The notes under the pieces were generated by a model. That model had not been told where the DNA came from and ran no database searches. It saw only the letters and a list, made by a program, of their open reading frames with translations. DNA of 64,000 nucleotides from CAWBLP01 sp963789495. Its GTDB lineage: Bacteria; Pseudomonadota; Alphaproteobacteria; Acetobacterales; Acetobacteraceae. Shown piece by piece: positions 1 through 8,966 of the stretch; the stretch's first letter is position 1, and every line of letters begins with the position of its first letter. Location of the stretch: assembly GCA_963789495.1 (NCBI GenBank), contig CAWBLP010000012.1, positions 372,001-436,000 of the forward strand. Direction: 5' to 3'. The translations under genes and the position numbers were made by a program.

Positions 1-1130
1 ATCGCACCGACGCTGCGCTGTCCGTCCACCAGCCGCACGATCGCCGGCGCCAGCGGCGGCAGCGCCACCGTCATGCGCAGCCCGTCGAAGATCATCGCCA
101 TGGTGCCATCGGGACGAATGGCGCCGGCCAGCGCCTCACCGGTGGTCTCGCGCAGCACCGGCACGGCATCCTGAGCCAGCGGGTCGGCGCGGTGCATCGG
201 TTCATCGGCCCGCAGGCAATAGACGATGTGGACCGGCATGTTGCCGGCCAGCGCCTCGGCCAGGGCGGCGCGGGCCAGCGGATCCAGCCGCTCCACCCGC
301 GCGCGCAGCCGCGGATCGGGCAGCAGCGGCAGCGGATCGTAGCGCAGCGGCTCCATCCAGGCGGCGACGCGCAGCCCGGCCTGCGCCAGCAGGTGGTGCA
401 GCGCCGGCACCGTGTAGGCCTGGTCGCGCGGGTTCAGCAGCAGATCGTAGATGCCGGCGTCGCTGTCCTCCATGTGGTCGGTGAAGCCGCGATTGAGCCG
501 TAGCCAGGCGGTGTCCGGCAGGTGGCGCAGCACCCGACGGGCGATGTCCAGCCGCGCCGGCGGCGCATCCTCGGCCGGCGCGAGCAGGCGCAACGCATCC
601 TGCAGCATATAGACCCCGGTGCGGCCGTGCGGCGCATAGACCATCAGCCCCAGCCCGCCGTTCGGCGCCAGCACGGACAGCAGCGCCTGCAGCCCGGCGG
701 CCGGATCGGGCAGATGGTGCAGCACGCCGCAGCAGTCGATGTAGTCGAACGGGCCGATCCCGGAGGCGGGCAGGTCCAGCAGCGAGCGCTGCTCCCACAG
801 GATATTGGTCAGGCCGCGGGCAGCCGCGCGGGCCTGGGCGATTTGCATCGCCGGGCCAGACCGGTCCAGCCAGGTGACGGAACCGGTTCGGCCAGCGGAA
901 GCCAGATGCTGGGCCAGCATGATGGTGGCGTCCCCGGTGCCGCCGCCCGCCACCAGCGCGCGCAATGGGCGGGACGCCGGACGGGAGGCACCGAACACCC
1001 AGTGGTCGACCTCCAGCAGGTGGCCGGGGCTGCCCACCACCAAGCGTTTGGCCTCCTCGCGCGGGTCACGGCGCGGGTAGGGATAGGCCTCGTACTGCGC
1101 GGCAAGCTGGGCATCGGTTGCGTCCGTCAT
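1..1130 (-). CDS. Class I SAM-dependent methyltransferase (3' end outside window)
   Basis: At least 376 residues are visible; the gene runs off the left edge, so its C-terminus is missing. The N-terminus carries a YEAYPYPRRDP segment (about residues 13-23) typical of a bacterial SAM-methyltransferase family, then the glycine-rich SAM loop VAGGGTGDAT (about residues 58-68), an acidic residue ending the second strand (WLDRS) and the DYIDCCGVLHHLPDP motif that marks small-molecule or protein methyltransferases. The substrate cannot be deduced. The start is ATG at 1130; it is divergent from the SpoU gene with only 22 bases between the two start codons, so their promoters must overlap one another's coding sequence. 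The family call is firm, the function is not. Confidence 0.85.
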   Translation of the reverse strand, partial: MTDATDAQLAAQYEAYPYPRRDPREEAKRLVVGSPGHLLEVDHWVFGASRPASRPLRALVAGGGTGDATIMLAQHLASAGRTGSVTWLDRSGPAMQIAQARAAARGLTNILWEQRSLLDLPASGIGPFDYIDCCGVLHHLPDPAAGLQALLSVLAPNGGLGLMVYAPHGRTGVYMLQDALRLLAPAEDAPPARLDIARRVLRHLPDTAWLRLNRGFTDHMEDSDAGIYDLLLNPRDQAYTVPALHHLLAQAGLRVAAWMEPLRYDPLPLLPDPRLRARVERLDPLARAALAEALAGNMPVHIVYCLRADEPMHRADPLAQDAVPVLRETTGEALAGAIRPDGTMAMIFDGLRMTVALPPLAPAIVRLVDGQRSVGA

Positions 1131-1152
1131 GCCTGCGGCATAGACCGCGGCC

Positions 1153-1737
1153 ATGACGGAGGCCAGAGTCCGCGGCTATTTCGGCATCGGCGTCGAGGGC
1201 GTGTCAAAATCCGCCAATGTCGGCGCGCTGCTGCGCACCGGCCACGCGTTGGGCGCGGCGTTCTGCTTCACCATCGGCGCCGGCTGGGATTCCCGCGCCG
1301 GCCGCCATGCCGACACGCCGAACACACCCGCGCATGTGCCGCTGTGGCGCTTCCCCGATGCCGCCGGGCTGGAGCTGCCGCAAGGCTGCGTGCTGGTCGG
1401 CGTGGAGCTGCTGGACAACGCGACCGACCTGCCATCGTTCCGCCATCCGCTGAATGCGGCCTATGTGCTGGGGCCGGAACGGGCCGGGTTGTCGCCCGCC
1501 CTGCTGGAACGTTGCCGGCACGTGGTGCGTATCCCGACCCGGTTCTCGCTGAACCTGGCCGTTGCCGGCGCCCTGGTGCTGTACGATCGTATGCTACAGC
1601 TTGGGAGGTTCGCGGACCGTCCGGTCGGCAGCCTGGCCGAACCAGGCAAGCTGCCGGAGGCGGGCGGGCACGGTCCGCCTCGCTTCCGCCGGACCAAGCC
1701 GGGCTGGATGCGGACGCCTGGGGACAGCTCGGAGTGA
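1153..1737 (+). CDS. SpoU/TrmH-family RNA 2'-O-methyltransferase
   Basis: The 194-residue protein belongs to the SPOUT superfamily: these enzymes bind SAM in a C-terminal trefoil knot and methylate ribose 2'-OH groups of tRNA or rRNA. Seen here are the N-terminal motif with KSANVGALLRTGHALGA (about residues 20-36; Asn and Arg of motif 1), motif 2 YVLGPERAGL (about 105-114) and motif 3 FSLNLAVAGALVLYDRM. It lacks the extra N-terminal substrate-binding domain of TrmH or RlmB, so it is a minimal family member, and which RNA is modified is unknown. About 45 residues after the knot are low-complexity and basic. Confidence 0.88.
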   Translation: MTEARVRGYFGIGVEGVSKSANVGALLRTGHALGAAFCFTIGAGWDSRAGRHADTPNTPAHVPLWRFPDAAGLELPQGCVLVGVELLDNATDLPSFRHPLNAAYVLGPERAGLSPALLERCRHVVRIPTRFSLNLAVAGALVLYDRMLQLGRFADRPVGSLAEPGKLPEAGGHGPPRFRRTKPGWMRTPGDSSE

Positions 1738-2450
1738 GCGCCGGCCAGGCTCACGCGTAGCGGGTTACCAGGCCGCCGCGCGTTCCCGGGGGGCGTGATG
1801 GGGCGGACCTGGGCGCCTCCTGCCCCTCGATCTCCGCGGCTGGCCGGGCGAGCATGCCCCAGCCGCCGGCGTGCGCCACCGCCTCGGGTCCCGGTGAAGA
1901 ACGCAGTGCGGCCCCGCATGGGGCTGGCAACGCGGACGGGTCAGTCGGGCGGGTGCAGGGTGAATATTCATGGGCGCCGGTGTAGTTGGCGGCATTGCTT
2001 TATTCACAAAGGGCACGAAGGGCACAAAAGGTCACTAAGAAGAATTGATTAAAGATCCGAGGTGGTATGATGGCCGGGGCTGTGCACCGGCGGCGGCGCG
2101 GGCTGCGCGAAGCGCCATACCTGCACTGCTTCTTTGTGACCTTCGAATCCTTTGTGTCCTTTGTGATAAAGCGGAGCCGCATACTACGACTGCGCCGCCC
2201 AGCTGGGCACTCGCGCGGATCGCCACCGCCTCCCATGCGACTCGCGACGCGGCCGCGTCAGCGCTATCGCCATAACCCCACTTGCGGCTCGCAACGCGGC
2301 GGCGTCAGTGGACGGGTGCAGGGACGCCGCCGTATCCCGGCTTCCAGTATGCGCCGGGTGCAACCACCAATTCCCACCCAGCGGGACTTGCTCCCCGGAT
2401 TCGCTGTTGCTCGGGTCCTGATGGGCCGTGGCGGCCGGTGCCCGCCGCCC
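1738..2450. other. Non-coding stretch of 713 bp between convergent genes
   Basis: No convincing gene is present. It holds the CACAAAGG-type inverted repeat listed separately and, at 2235-2263 and 2282-2310, two imperfect copies of a ~27-bp GC-rich segment (ctcgcgacgcggccgcgtca against ctcgcaacgcggcggcgtca) spaced 47 bp apart. The stretch separates the 3' ends of the SpoU gene and the MmgE/PrpD gene, a usual place for repeats to settle. Confidence 0.6.
1997..2172. repeat. Long imperfect inverted repeat of CACAAAGG-type heptads
   Basis: The left arm (1999-2042) reads in part cacaaagggcacgaagggca then aaaggtcactaagaag; the right arm (2129-2172) is its imperfect reverse complement, containing cttctttgtgaccttcga and cctttgtgtcctttgtgata. 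The arms are about 43 bp with an ~85-bp loop. Each arm is itself a run of 8-10-bp CACAAAGGG-like units, much more A-rich than the surrounding DNA. Similar CACAAAGG strings are known as dispersed repeats in several high-GC bacterial genomes; that statement is general knowledge and a copy count for this genome cannot be made here. It could form a large cruciform or a transcript hairpin between two convergent genes. Confidence 0.75.
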
Positions 2451-3821
2451 CTACCTTCCGGCCAGCAGCGCCGCCAGATCGCGCACATCCGCCATCCGGT
2501 CCAGCGCATCCACCGCCTCGATCAGCCGATCAGCCAGGCCCACGGGCAGGGACTCCGCCGAAAGCGCCAGGCAGCGGCGGAATTTTTCCTCCTGCTGCGC
2601 CCGGGTCAGCGGGCGCTGCGGATGCGCCAGCATGGTCTCGCAGTGCCAGGTCAGGCTTTGCCCTTTGCGCAGCCGCAGCGTGACGGTCTGCGGGGCGAGC
2701 GCGTTCGGGTCCGGATTGTCATCCGCCACCACCTGCACGCGCTCCGCCAGGGCCCGGGTCCGCAGATCGGATAGCGCGGCATCGCGAAAATGCAGCGGGT
2801 CGAGTGCGCCATGCTGCAGCACCTTGGCGATCGTATATGCCATGCACAGCCGGGCATAGCTGGCGCCGGCATCGGCCACTGGCGGCCGGCCGACCAGCCG
2901 GACGATCAGCGGCGGCGCGGCCACGATCACGGCCTCGACCTCCTCGGCCGCGAAGCCATGGGCGTCGCGCAGCGCCATCACGCCCTCGATGCCGCCATGC
3001 GTGGCGCGCCCGGCGGGAAACGGCTTGTGGCTGAATTCGGAGATCCGCCAGTCGCGGCCGAGGGAATCGAGAACGCCAGGCAGGTCGTGCGCACCCTCGA
3101 ACAGCGCCAGGTAGCCGTAGGGACCTTCGAATACCTGTTCGGCTGGCGCGAAGCCGCAACGTGCCAGGTCGCAGGAATGCAGCGCGGCGCGGGCGTTGAA
3201 GCCGACCTGCACCGGAAGGATCGGACTGCCTTCCACATGCGCCTGCATGGTGCCGCTGGCCTGCGCGAGCTGCCAGGCAAAGCCGGCGCGCAGGTCTGCC
3301 TGGTCCAGGCCAAGCACGCGGCCGGCGGCCGCGACGGCGCCAAAGCCGCCGGCGGTGGCCGGGCGGAAGAAGCGGAATCCGGCGCGGGAGGCCAGGCCGA
3401 GCGTGGCGGCGACATCGACGCCGACGGCGATGGCGGTGATCAGGGTCTGGCCATCCACGCCGCCGCGCCGTTCCGCCGCGGCCAGGGCCGCCGGCAGCAC
3501 GCTGGCCATCGCATGCACGACGGCGCCTTCGTGCAGGCAGTCGTATTCCTGGTTGTGCATCTGCCAGGCATTGATGAAGACGGCGGCCGCCGCGGATAGT
3601 TTGCCGCGACGGCCCCAGATCTGTGATTCGGCGGCGTCGCCCCAGCCCTGCGCCACGGCCAGCAGTTCAGCCGCTCCCTCCACTGACGAGCCGGCAATGC
3701 CGACCCCAAGACTGTCCAGGATGAACCGCTTCGCGGCCTGCACCGCTGCCGGGGGCATATCCTGATAGCGCGTGCTCAGCGCGTGTTCGGCAAACCGCGC
3801 GGCGGCGGTGTCAGCTGTCAT
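2451..3821 (-). CDS. MmgE/PrpD family protein (2-methylcitrate dehydratase-like)
   Basis: The 456-residue protein matches the MmgE/PrpD family, whose founding members dehydrate 2-methylcitrate to 2-methylaconitate, though most homologues act on other hydroxy-acids or are uncharacterised. The N-terminal helical domain begins with FAEHALSTRYQDMPPAAVQAAKRFILDSLGVGIAGS, a clear family signature split here as recognised segments; the middle has the HEGAVVHAMASVLPAALA stretch and the conserved SHKPFPAGRATHGGIEG region typical of the family's C-terminal domain entry. No prpB or prpC lies nearby, so a methylcitrate-cycle role is not supported. It stands alone on this strand, followed by the 713-bp non-coding stretch. 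Confidence 0.9.
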   Translation of the reverse strand: MTADTAAARFAEHALSTRYQDMPPAAVQAAKRFILDSLGVGIAGSSVEGAAELLAVAQGWGDAAESQIWGRRGKLSAAAAVFINAWQMHNQEYDCLHEGAVVHAMASVLPAALAAAERRGGVDGQTLITAIAVGVDVAATLGLASRAGFRFFRPATAGGFGAVAAAGRVLGLDQADLRAGFAWQLAQASGTMQAHVEGSPILPVQVGFNARAALHSCDLARCGFAPAEQVFEGPYGYLALFEGAHDLPGVLDSLGRDWRISEFSHKPFPAGRATHGGIEGVMALRDAHGFAAEEVEAVIVAAPPLIVRLVGRPPVADAGASYARLCMAYTIAKVLQHGALDPLHFRDAALSDLRTRALAERVQVVADDNPDPNALAPQTVTLRLRKGQSLTWHCETMLAHPQRPLTRAQQEEKFRRCLALSAESLPVGLADRLIEAVDALDRMADVRDLAALLAGR

Positions 3822-4031
3822 GCCGGGTCATCGACGGACGCGTGATACTGCTCAGAGACATAAACGACGAGATGGGCGCCGGTTCGCTGACCGCGCTGCC
3901 GGTGATCGAGACCCGGGCCGGCGACTGTCCGCCGACGCCCCCACCAACATTATCTCCATCACCGACGCCTCGGCTTGCGCCCTCGCCGCGCCGTCGTGGC
4001 GCGGCGGAGGGAGCGGCGGCCGGCGCTTCGA

Positions 4032-5441
4032 TCAGCGAACCACCGCGATATTCTCGCGGCGGAGCTGCACGGTCAGTTCGTCCAGCGCCTTGCCGATCCG
4101 GGTCAGCATTTCATCCACCTCATCCTGGGTGATGATCAGCGGTGGGCTGAGGCACAGCGCATCGTTCACCACGGTGCGGCCGATCACGCCGTTTTCCTCG
4201 GCGAGCTTGGTCAGCCGGCCGCCGACCTTCGCCTTGGGATCGAAGTTGGTGTGGCTGGCCTTGTCCGCCACCAGCTCCACCGCGGCAATCAGACCGGTGC
4301 CGCGGATTTCGCCCACCAGCGGATGGTCGGCAAAACGCGTGCGCAGTTGCTGCTGCATATGCGCGCCCACCGCGCGGACATGGGTGCCGATATCCAGCTC
4401 GTCGTAGATCTTGAGTGTCTCGATCGCGACCGCGGCCGGCACCGGATGGCCGGAATAGGTGAAACCATGACCGAACGTGCCGATCTCGTGGCTCTCCTTG
4501 CAAAGACCCTGGAACACGCGGTCGTTCACCATCACCGCGCTGATCGGCAGGTAGGACGACGACAGGGCCTTGGCGCAGACCAGGATGTCCGGCTGGACGT
4601 CCAGCGTCTGGCTGCCCCAATAGTTGCCGGTGCGCCAGAAGCCGCAGATCACCTCATCGGCGACCAGCAGCACGTCGTGCTTCTTGAGCACCGCCTGAAT
4701 CTTCGGGAAGTAACCCTTGGGCGGCAGGATCACGCCGCCGGCGCCCATGATCGGTTCGGCCCACATGGCCGCAACGGTGTCGGGCCCCTCCTCGATAATC
4801 AGCTTGTCGAGTTCATCGGCGCAGCGCGTGGCGAAATCCTCCTCGGATTCGCCGGGATGCGCGCCGTGGTAGAAATGCGGTGTGATCGTATGCAGGAACC
4901 CAGGCAGCGGCAGATCGAACGCGCGGTGGTTCACCGCCAGCCCGGTCAGCGAGGCGGAGCCGATGGTGATGCCGTGATAGCCCTTCACCCGGCCGATGAC
5001 CTTCTTCTTCTGGATGCGGCCGAGCGCATTGTTGAAATACCAGACCATCTTGATGGCGGAGTCGTTGGCCTCGGAACCGGAATTGGCGAAGAACACCTTG
5101 CTCATCGGCAACGGCGCACGGGCGATCAGCATCTCCGCAAGGTCGATCATCGGCTCGTGCGACTTGGCGGTGAACGCGTGGTAGAATGGCAGCTTGCGCA
5201 TCTGGGTTGCGGCAGCCTGCACCAGACGCTCATTGTCGAAGCCGAGTGCGGCGCACCACAAACCGGCGACGCTCTCGATGTATTCCTTGCCGGCATCGTC
5301 CCAGACGCGCACGCCCTTGCCGCGGGAGATGACGACCGGCCCGACCTCCTGATGTGCCTGCAGATCGGTGTAGGGATGCAGCACGGTCGCGATGTCGCGG
5401 GCGGCGGCCGAATTGGCGCCGAAAGGCGGAGGCGGTGCCAT
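4032..5441 (-). CDS. Class III PLP-dependent aminotransferase (omega-aminotransferase type)
   Basis: This 469-residue fold-type I enzyme should move an amino group from an amine or omega-amino acid to a keto acid such as pyruvate. Visible landmarks are FANSGSEANDSAIKM (PLP phosphate cup), GRVKGYHG (aromatic stacking Tyr-His), LLVADEVICGFWRTG (Asp binding the pyridine N) and the Schiff-base lysine in VCAKALSSSYLPISAV. The ATG at 5441 is preferred to an upstream in-frame ATG (5492) because AGGAG lies seven bases before it. The close similarity to putrescine- or taurine-pyruvate type transaminases is inferred from motif wording only; the substrate is open. Its neighbours (aldolase, MmgE/PrpD) do not form an evident pathway. 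Confidence 0.92.
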   Translation of the reverse strand: MAPPPPFGANSAAARDIATVLHPYTDLQAHQEVGPVVISRGKGVRVWDDAGKEYIESVAGLWCAALGFDNERLVQAAATQMRKLPFYHAFTAKSHEPMIDLAEMLIARAPLPMSKVFFANSGSEANDSAIKMVWYFNNALGRIQKKKVIGRVKGYHGITIGSASLTGLAVNHRAFDLPLPGFLHTITPHFYHGAHPGESEEDFATRCADELDKLIIEEGPDTVAAMWAEPIMGAGGVILPPKGYFPKIQAVLKKHDVLLVADEVICGFWRTGNYWGSQTLDVQPDILVCAKALSSSYLPISAVMVNDRVFQGLCKESHEIGTFGHGFTYSGHPVPAAVAIETLKIYDELDIGTHVRAVGAHMQQQLRTRFADHPLVGEIRGTGLIAAVELVADKASHTNFDPKAKVGGRLTKLAEENGVIGRTVVNDALCLSPPLIITQDEVDEMLTRIGKALDELTVQLRRENIAVVR

Positions 5442-5527
5442 CGTCTTGCTCCTGGTTGTATGCAGACGCGATAGCCCCACTCTAGCCCGCAATGGGGGCG
5501 GTCGAAACCCCGATCGACCGTCGACGG

Positions 5528-6298
5528 TCAGCGGGCGTAGTCGGGCTCCTCGCGATCCAGGATGCGGCGCCAGGCGTCCAGATGCAGCCGCGCGTCGAAC
5601 CGGTCACCCCAACGGCCGGTGTAGCGGCGGCGCTGGCTGTCCGGCAGCCGGCGCAGCGGCTGGCCGGTGGACATTGCCGTCATCTGATACATGCAGGTGC
5701 GTTCAGCCTCGTAGCATTCGTCGAACGCGTCCTCCACGGTGGGGCCGACCACGGTCACTCCATGACCGCCCATCAAGAGGATCGTCTTGTCACCCAGCGC
5801 CGCAGCCAGCCGGTCGCCCTCGGCGTTGCTGTCGGCCGGCGCGACGCCGCCATCATCCACCGCCATGCGGTCGTTGAGCAGCAGGTTGTTATGATGCGCC
5901 AAGGCGAATTCCGGCTTCTCCAGCATCGACAGGCCGGTGAGATATTGCGGATGCACGTGCACCACGCAGGTGGCACTGGGATTCTGCAGATGGATGCGCG
6001 CGTGGATATGGAACGCGACCATGCGCAGCTCGCCGGTGCCGCGGATCACCCTGCCATCCAGGTCGCAGATGATCAGCGAGCTCGCGGTGAGTTCCTGGAA
6101 TAGATAGCCGCGCGGGTTGATCATGAACAGCGGCGGCTCATCGCCCCGCTGCGGCAGCATCAGCGAGTTGTGGTTGCCGATCTGCTCGTTCCAGCCCAGC
6201 CGCGCGGCGACGCGGAACACGGCGGCCATGTCGCAGCGCAGCCGCCATTCCTCCTGTTCGGCTTCGGTGGAGGACAGCGCGTGCAGGATGGCGGCCAT
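5528..6298 (-). CDS. Class II aldolase/adducin family protein
   Basis: The 256-residue protein has the zinc-dependent class II aldolase fold (fuculose-phosphate aldolase, ribulose-phosphate epimerase, adducin head). The N-terminal part shows GNHNSLMLP and FMINPRGYLFQELTAS; the metal ligands are the pair in CVVHVHPQYLTGLS (HxH) with a third His in LLMGGHGVTVVGPTVEDAF. The catalytic Glu expected in the GN[HI]S region is not obvious: the segment reads EQIGNHNS. It lies 86 bp downstream of the aminotransferase start on the same strand, so it is transcribed first and the two may be co-transcribed. Substrate unknown. Confidence 0.9.
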   Translation of the reverse strand: MAAILHALSSTEAEQEEWRLRCDMAAVFRVAARLGWNEQIGNHNSLMLPQRGDEPPLFMINPRGYLFQELTASSLIICDLDGRVIRGTGELRMVAFHIHARIHLQNPSATCVVHVHPQYLTGLSMLEKPEFALAHHNNLLLNDRMAVDDGGVAPADSNAEGDRLAAALGDKTILLMGGHGVTVVGPTVEDAFDECYEAERTCMYQMTAMSTGQPLRRLPDSQRRRYTGRWGDRFDARLHLDAWRRILDREEPDYAR

Positions 6299-6378
6299 GG
6301 CACGAAAACTCCGAACGGTTCAATCGATTCGATGGTGCCCTGACGCTTGCGTCATGCCAACCCACGCAACCGCCAGCG

Positions 6379-7437
6379 CTAACCCGTGATCGCCAGGCAG
6401 CACTTCTTGTATTTCTTGCCGCTGCCGCAGGGGCACGGATCGTTGCGCCCGACATGGCGCAGAGGATTGGTGACCGGCATGCCCTCCAGATACTGGCGGC
6501 GTTGCTCGTCGGTGAACGTGTCCGGCGGTTCGTCCAGTGCATCGACATCGTCGAAGTCAGGGTCGTCCCACGGCGCAACGCGGCCGCCCAGGCCCGACTC
6601 TCTCTCCCTTGCCGGATGATCGATCCAGCTCAATGCTGCCCGCAGGTCGTCCAGGTAGCCCAGCCTCATCGCCTCGAAGCGCGCGCCATCATCCGCGGTG
6701 GCGGCCAAACTGTCCGCCATGCTGCTGCGAAACTCACTCTGAGTGAACAGCTCGTCCATCAGCCGCCCGTCTGCCATCGCCCGCTCAACCGCCTCGGTCA
6801 TGTCCGACCATCCCAGCAGTGCGATCGCCTCCGCCCAGCCCACCCAGCCGAAATCGTCAACCGGCAGCAGTCGTTCCTCGTCGATCCGGGCCAACAGGCT
6901 GCGCGTGGAGGCCGCGTCGATGCGGCCTTCCCAGGTCATGAAGGCGATCGCCCCAAGGCAGCCGCCCCGAACAAATCCGTCGACCTCCGGATCACGCGCC
7001 AGCGCCAACAGATCGGCCGTGCCACCCTCGAAGCAGCTAATGATGATCCCTGGCAAGGTCGCGGTGGTGGCGTCGCCCAGAATCGCGTCCAGCTCATCCT
7101 CGGGCCGGCGCAACAGGCGGCGCAGCGGCGCACACAGCCGCGTCTCGCGCGCCGCGGCCAGGATGTGCACGGCGAAGAACGCGCGGTCCAGGTCGGCGTC
7201 TCGCTGCGGATCGACACCTGGCTCCGGGTCGGCTTCCTCGGTCAGCGCGCCATCCGCCGCCCGTTCCACCAGCGCCAGCAGATCCGTCCGGACGGTGTCG
7301 ATCTGTTCGAGGCACTGCGCGATCACGTCCCAGGGGGCGGTCTGCGCTTCGCCCGGGCCACCGCCTTCGATCACCAGTTGCTCCACCAATGGGTGCATCG
7401 CTCTCACCTGTCGGTCAGTCACCGGTTGGTCAGTCAC
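6379..7437 (-). CDS. DUF1186-type protein with C-terminal SEC-C zinc motif
   Basis: The 352-residue protein has an alpha-helical, HEAT-like body resembling DUF1186 and ends in a SEC-C motif, NDPCPCGSGKKYKKCC, in which three Cys and a final Cys pair bind zinc as at the end of SecA. SEC-C tails occur on many unrelated soluble proteins and suggest a protein-protein or ribosome/SecB contact rather than secretion as such. A GTG start at 7437 overlaps the upstream stop as GTGA; an in-frame ATG at 7398, preceded by AGGTGAGAG, is a real alternative giving 339 residues. The first codons lie in a 14-bp tandem repeat (listed separately). Confidence 0.82.
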   Translation of the reverse strand: MTDQPVTDRQVRAMHPLVEQLVIEGGGPGEAQTAPWDVIAQCLEQIDTVRTDLLALVERAADGALTEEADPEPGVDPQRDADLDRAFFAVHILAAARETRLCAPLRRLLRRPEDELDAILGDATTATLPGIIISCFEGGTADLLALARDPEVDGFVRGGCLGAIAFMTWEGRIDAASTRSLLARIDEERLLPVDDFGWVGWAEAIALLGWSDMTEAVERAMADGRLMDELFTQSEFRSSMADSLAATADDGARFEAMRLGYLDDLRAALSWIDHPARERESGLGGRVAPWDDPDFDDVDALDEPPDTFTDEQRRQYLEGMPVTNPLRHVGRNDPCPCGSGKKYKKCCLAITG

Positions 7438-7450
7438 CGGTCGGTCAGTC
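7411..7450. repeat. 14-bp tandem repeat at a gene junction
   Basis: The unit ggtcagtcaccggt recurs two and a half times at the junction of the OmpA-like gene and the DUF1186 gene. It encodes the end of the former (LTDR and stop) and the first codons of the latter. Because 14 is not a multiple of three, a change in copy number would move or remove the GTGA overlap and the GTG start while leaving ATG 7398 intact. Confidence 0.7.
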
Positions 7451-8966
7451 GCAGCTCGATCCGTCGATCCTTGGCATAATCCTCCGGCGTGTCACCCTGA
7501 GCAAACGGCTGGTATTGGCCGAACCCGGTCGCGGCCAGATGCTCGGGCGGCACGCCATCTGCGATCAGCAGCTTGACCACGCTGATCGCACGTCCCGCCG
7601 ACAGCTCCCAGTTGGAGCCGTACTGACCGCCCTTCACCGGCTGCGGATCGGTGTGGCCGTCGACACGCAGGATCCAGTGCACGTCGTCCGGGATCTCCCG
7701 CGCGATGTCCTTGATGGTGATCGCGAGCGCAGTCATCTGCCCGACGCCGGCCGGGGTAAGCTCCGCGCTGCCGACCGGGAACAGCACCTCGCTCTGGAAC
7801 ACGAAGCGGTCGCCCACCACCGCGATGCCCGGCCGGTTCGCCAGCACGGTCCGCAGCTTGCCGAAGAAGTCGCTGCGATAGCGCTGTAGCTCCTCCACCT
7901 TCGCCGCCAGCGCCGCGTTCAGCTTCTGACCGAGATTGGCGATCTGCGCGTCCTTGTCGCGGCCCTGCGTCTCGGCCAGGTCCAACGCATGCGCCACCGA
8001 GGAAAGCTGGGCCTTCAACTGATCCACCTGCTGGTTGAGCAGCGCGATCTGGGCGCGGGCGCTGTCACCCAGCTTTTTCTCGTTGGCGAGTTCCACCGCA
8101 ACCGCCTGGCGCCGCTGCGCCTCGGTGATGGCACGCGCGGCGGCATCCTGCGCCTGTTTCTCCAGCTCGTCGCGCAGCGCGGTCAGGCTGCGCACCTGCC
8201 CGGTCAGCTTTGCCAGATCGGACAGCCGCGCCTGAATGGTGTCCTTGTCGGCGGTCACGGTCTTGTCGAGTTCGGCGATCTGCTTGCGCATATCGGCGAG
8301 CTGCTGCTGGGACTCCGCCAGTTGCTGCCTCGCCTGCGCCAGCTGCGCCATCACCCGGGCGGCATCCTGGCTCGCCGCATCCGCGCGGCCGACCGCTTCG
8401 GTCATCGCCTGCTGCGACGCCGTGAGCTGCTTCTTGGTGTCGGCCAGTTGCGTCATCACCTTGGCGGTGTCCTGCCCGGCCGCATCGGCGCGACCGGCGG
8501 CGGCGGCCAGCTGCGCCTGCAGCTTCTCATTCGCCGCCGCAGCGGATTGCGCCTGCAGGCTGGCATCCGACAACTGCTGCGCCAGCGTATTGCGTTCGGC
8601 GCGCAGCTGGTCCCGATCGGCGACGGCGCGCTGCGCCTGGTCCTGCAACGCGGCGAGCTGCTGCGCCAGCGTGGCGCGCGCCGAATTGGACGAGGCGAGC
8701 TCCTTGTTGAGCTGCGAAATGGACAGCTGCAATTCGGCGCCGTGGCTGCGTTCCAGCGACAGCGCCTCGGTCAGTTCGGCGAGCTGGCGGTTCACCTTGT
8801 CCAGCGCCTTGTCGCGACCGGACAGCGTCACCGAGAGGAAGGCCTGCGCCAGCACGAACACCAGCAGCACAAAGATGATGACCATCAGCAGCGTGGACAG
8901 CGCGTCCACATAGCCGGGCCAGGCGTCAAGCCCGTTGCCGCCGTGCCGCCGCGCGCGGATCGCCAT
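7434..8966 (-). CDS. MotB/OmpA-like peptidoglycan-binding protein with long coiled coil
   Basis: The 510-residue protein has one transmembrane helix near the N-terminus (about residues 24-45) preceded by an aspartate, YVDALSTLL (Asp21), in the position of the proton-carrying Asp of MotB, TolR and ZorB. Residues about 50-350 are a long Ala/Gln/Leu-rich heptad coiled coil. The C-terminal OmpA domain shows FPVGSAELTPAG, LRVDGHTDPQPV and NWELSAGRAISVVKLLIADG, the peptidoglycan-binding signature. It abuts the ExbB/MotA-like gene with no gap, so the two should form a proton-driven inner-membrane motor reaching the cell wall. Flagellar stator function is not indicated. Family is certain, role unknown. 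Confidence 0.9.
   Translation of the reverse strand: MAIRARRHGGNGLDAWPGYVDALSTLLMVIIFVLLVFVLAQAFLSVTLSGRDKALDKVNRQLAELTEALSLERSHGAELQLSISQLNKELASSNSARATLAQQLAALQDQAQRAVADRDQLRAERNTLAQQLSDASLQAQSAAAANEKLQAQLAAAAGRADAAGQDTAKVMTQLADTKKQLTASQQAMTEAVGRADAASQDAARVMAQLAQARQQLAESQQQLADMRKQIAELDKTVTADKDTIQARLSDLAKLTGQVRSLTALRDELEKQAQDAAARAITEAQRRQAVAVELANEKKLGDSARAQIALLNQQVDQLKAQLSSVAHALDLAETQGRDKDAQIANLGQKLNAALAAKVEELQRYRSDFFGKLRTVLANRPGIAVVGDRFVFQSEVLFPVGSAELTPAGVGQMTALAITIKDIAREIPDDVHWILRVDGHTDPQPVKGGQYGSNWELSAGRAISVVKLLIADGVPPEHLAATGFGQYQPFAQGDTPEDYAKDRRIELRLTDR

Noticed and set aside
2451..3821. prpD of a methylcitrate cycle
   Set aside because: No prpB, prpC or acnD nearby; the family is broad, so no gene symbol is given.
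3975..5474. Long open frame on the + strand opposite the aminotransferase gene
   Set aside because: It is antisense to a gene with complete catalytic motifs, and its product is Arg/His/Gln-rich with no domain, as expected of shadow frames at this GC content.
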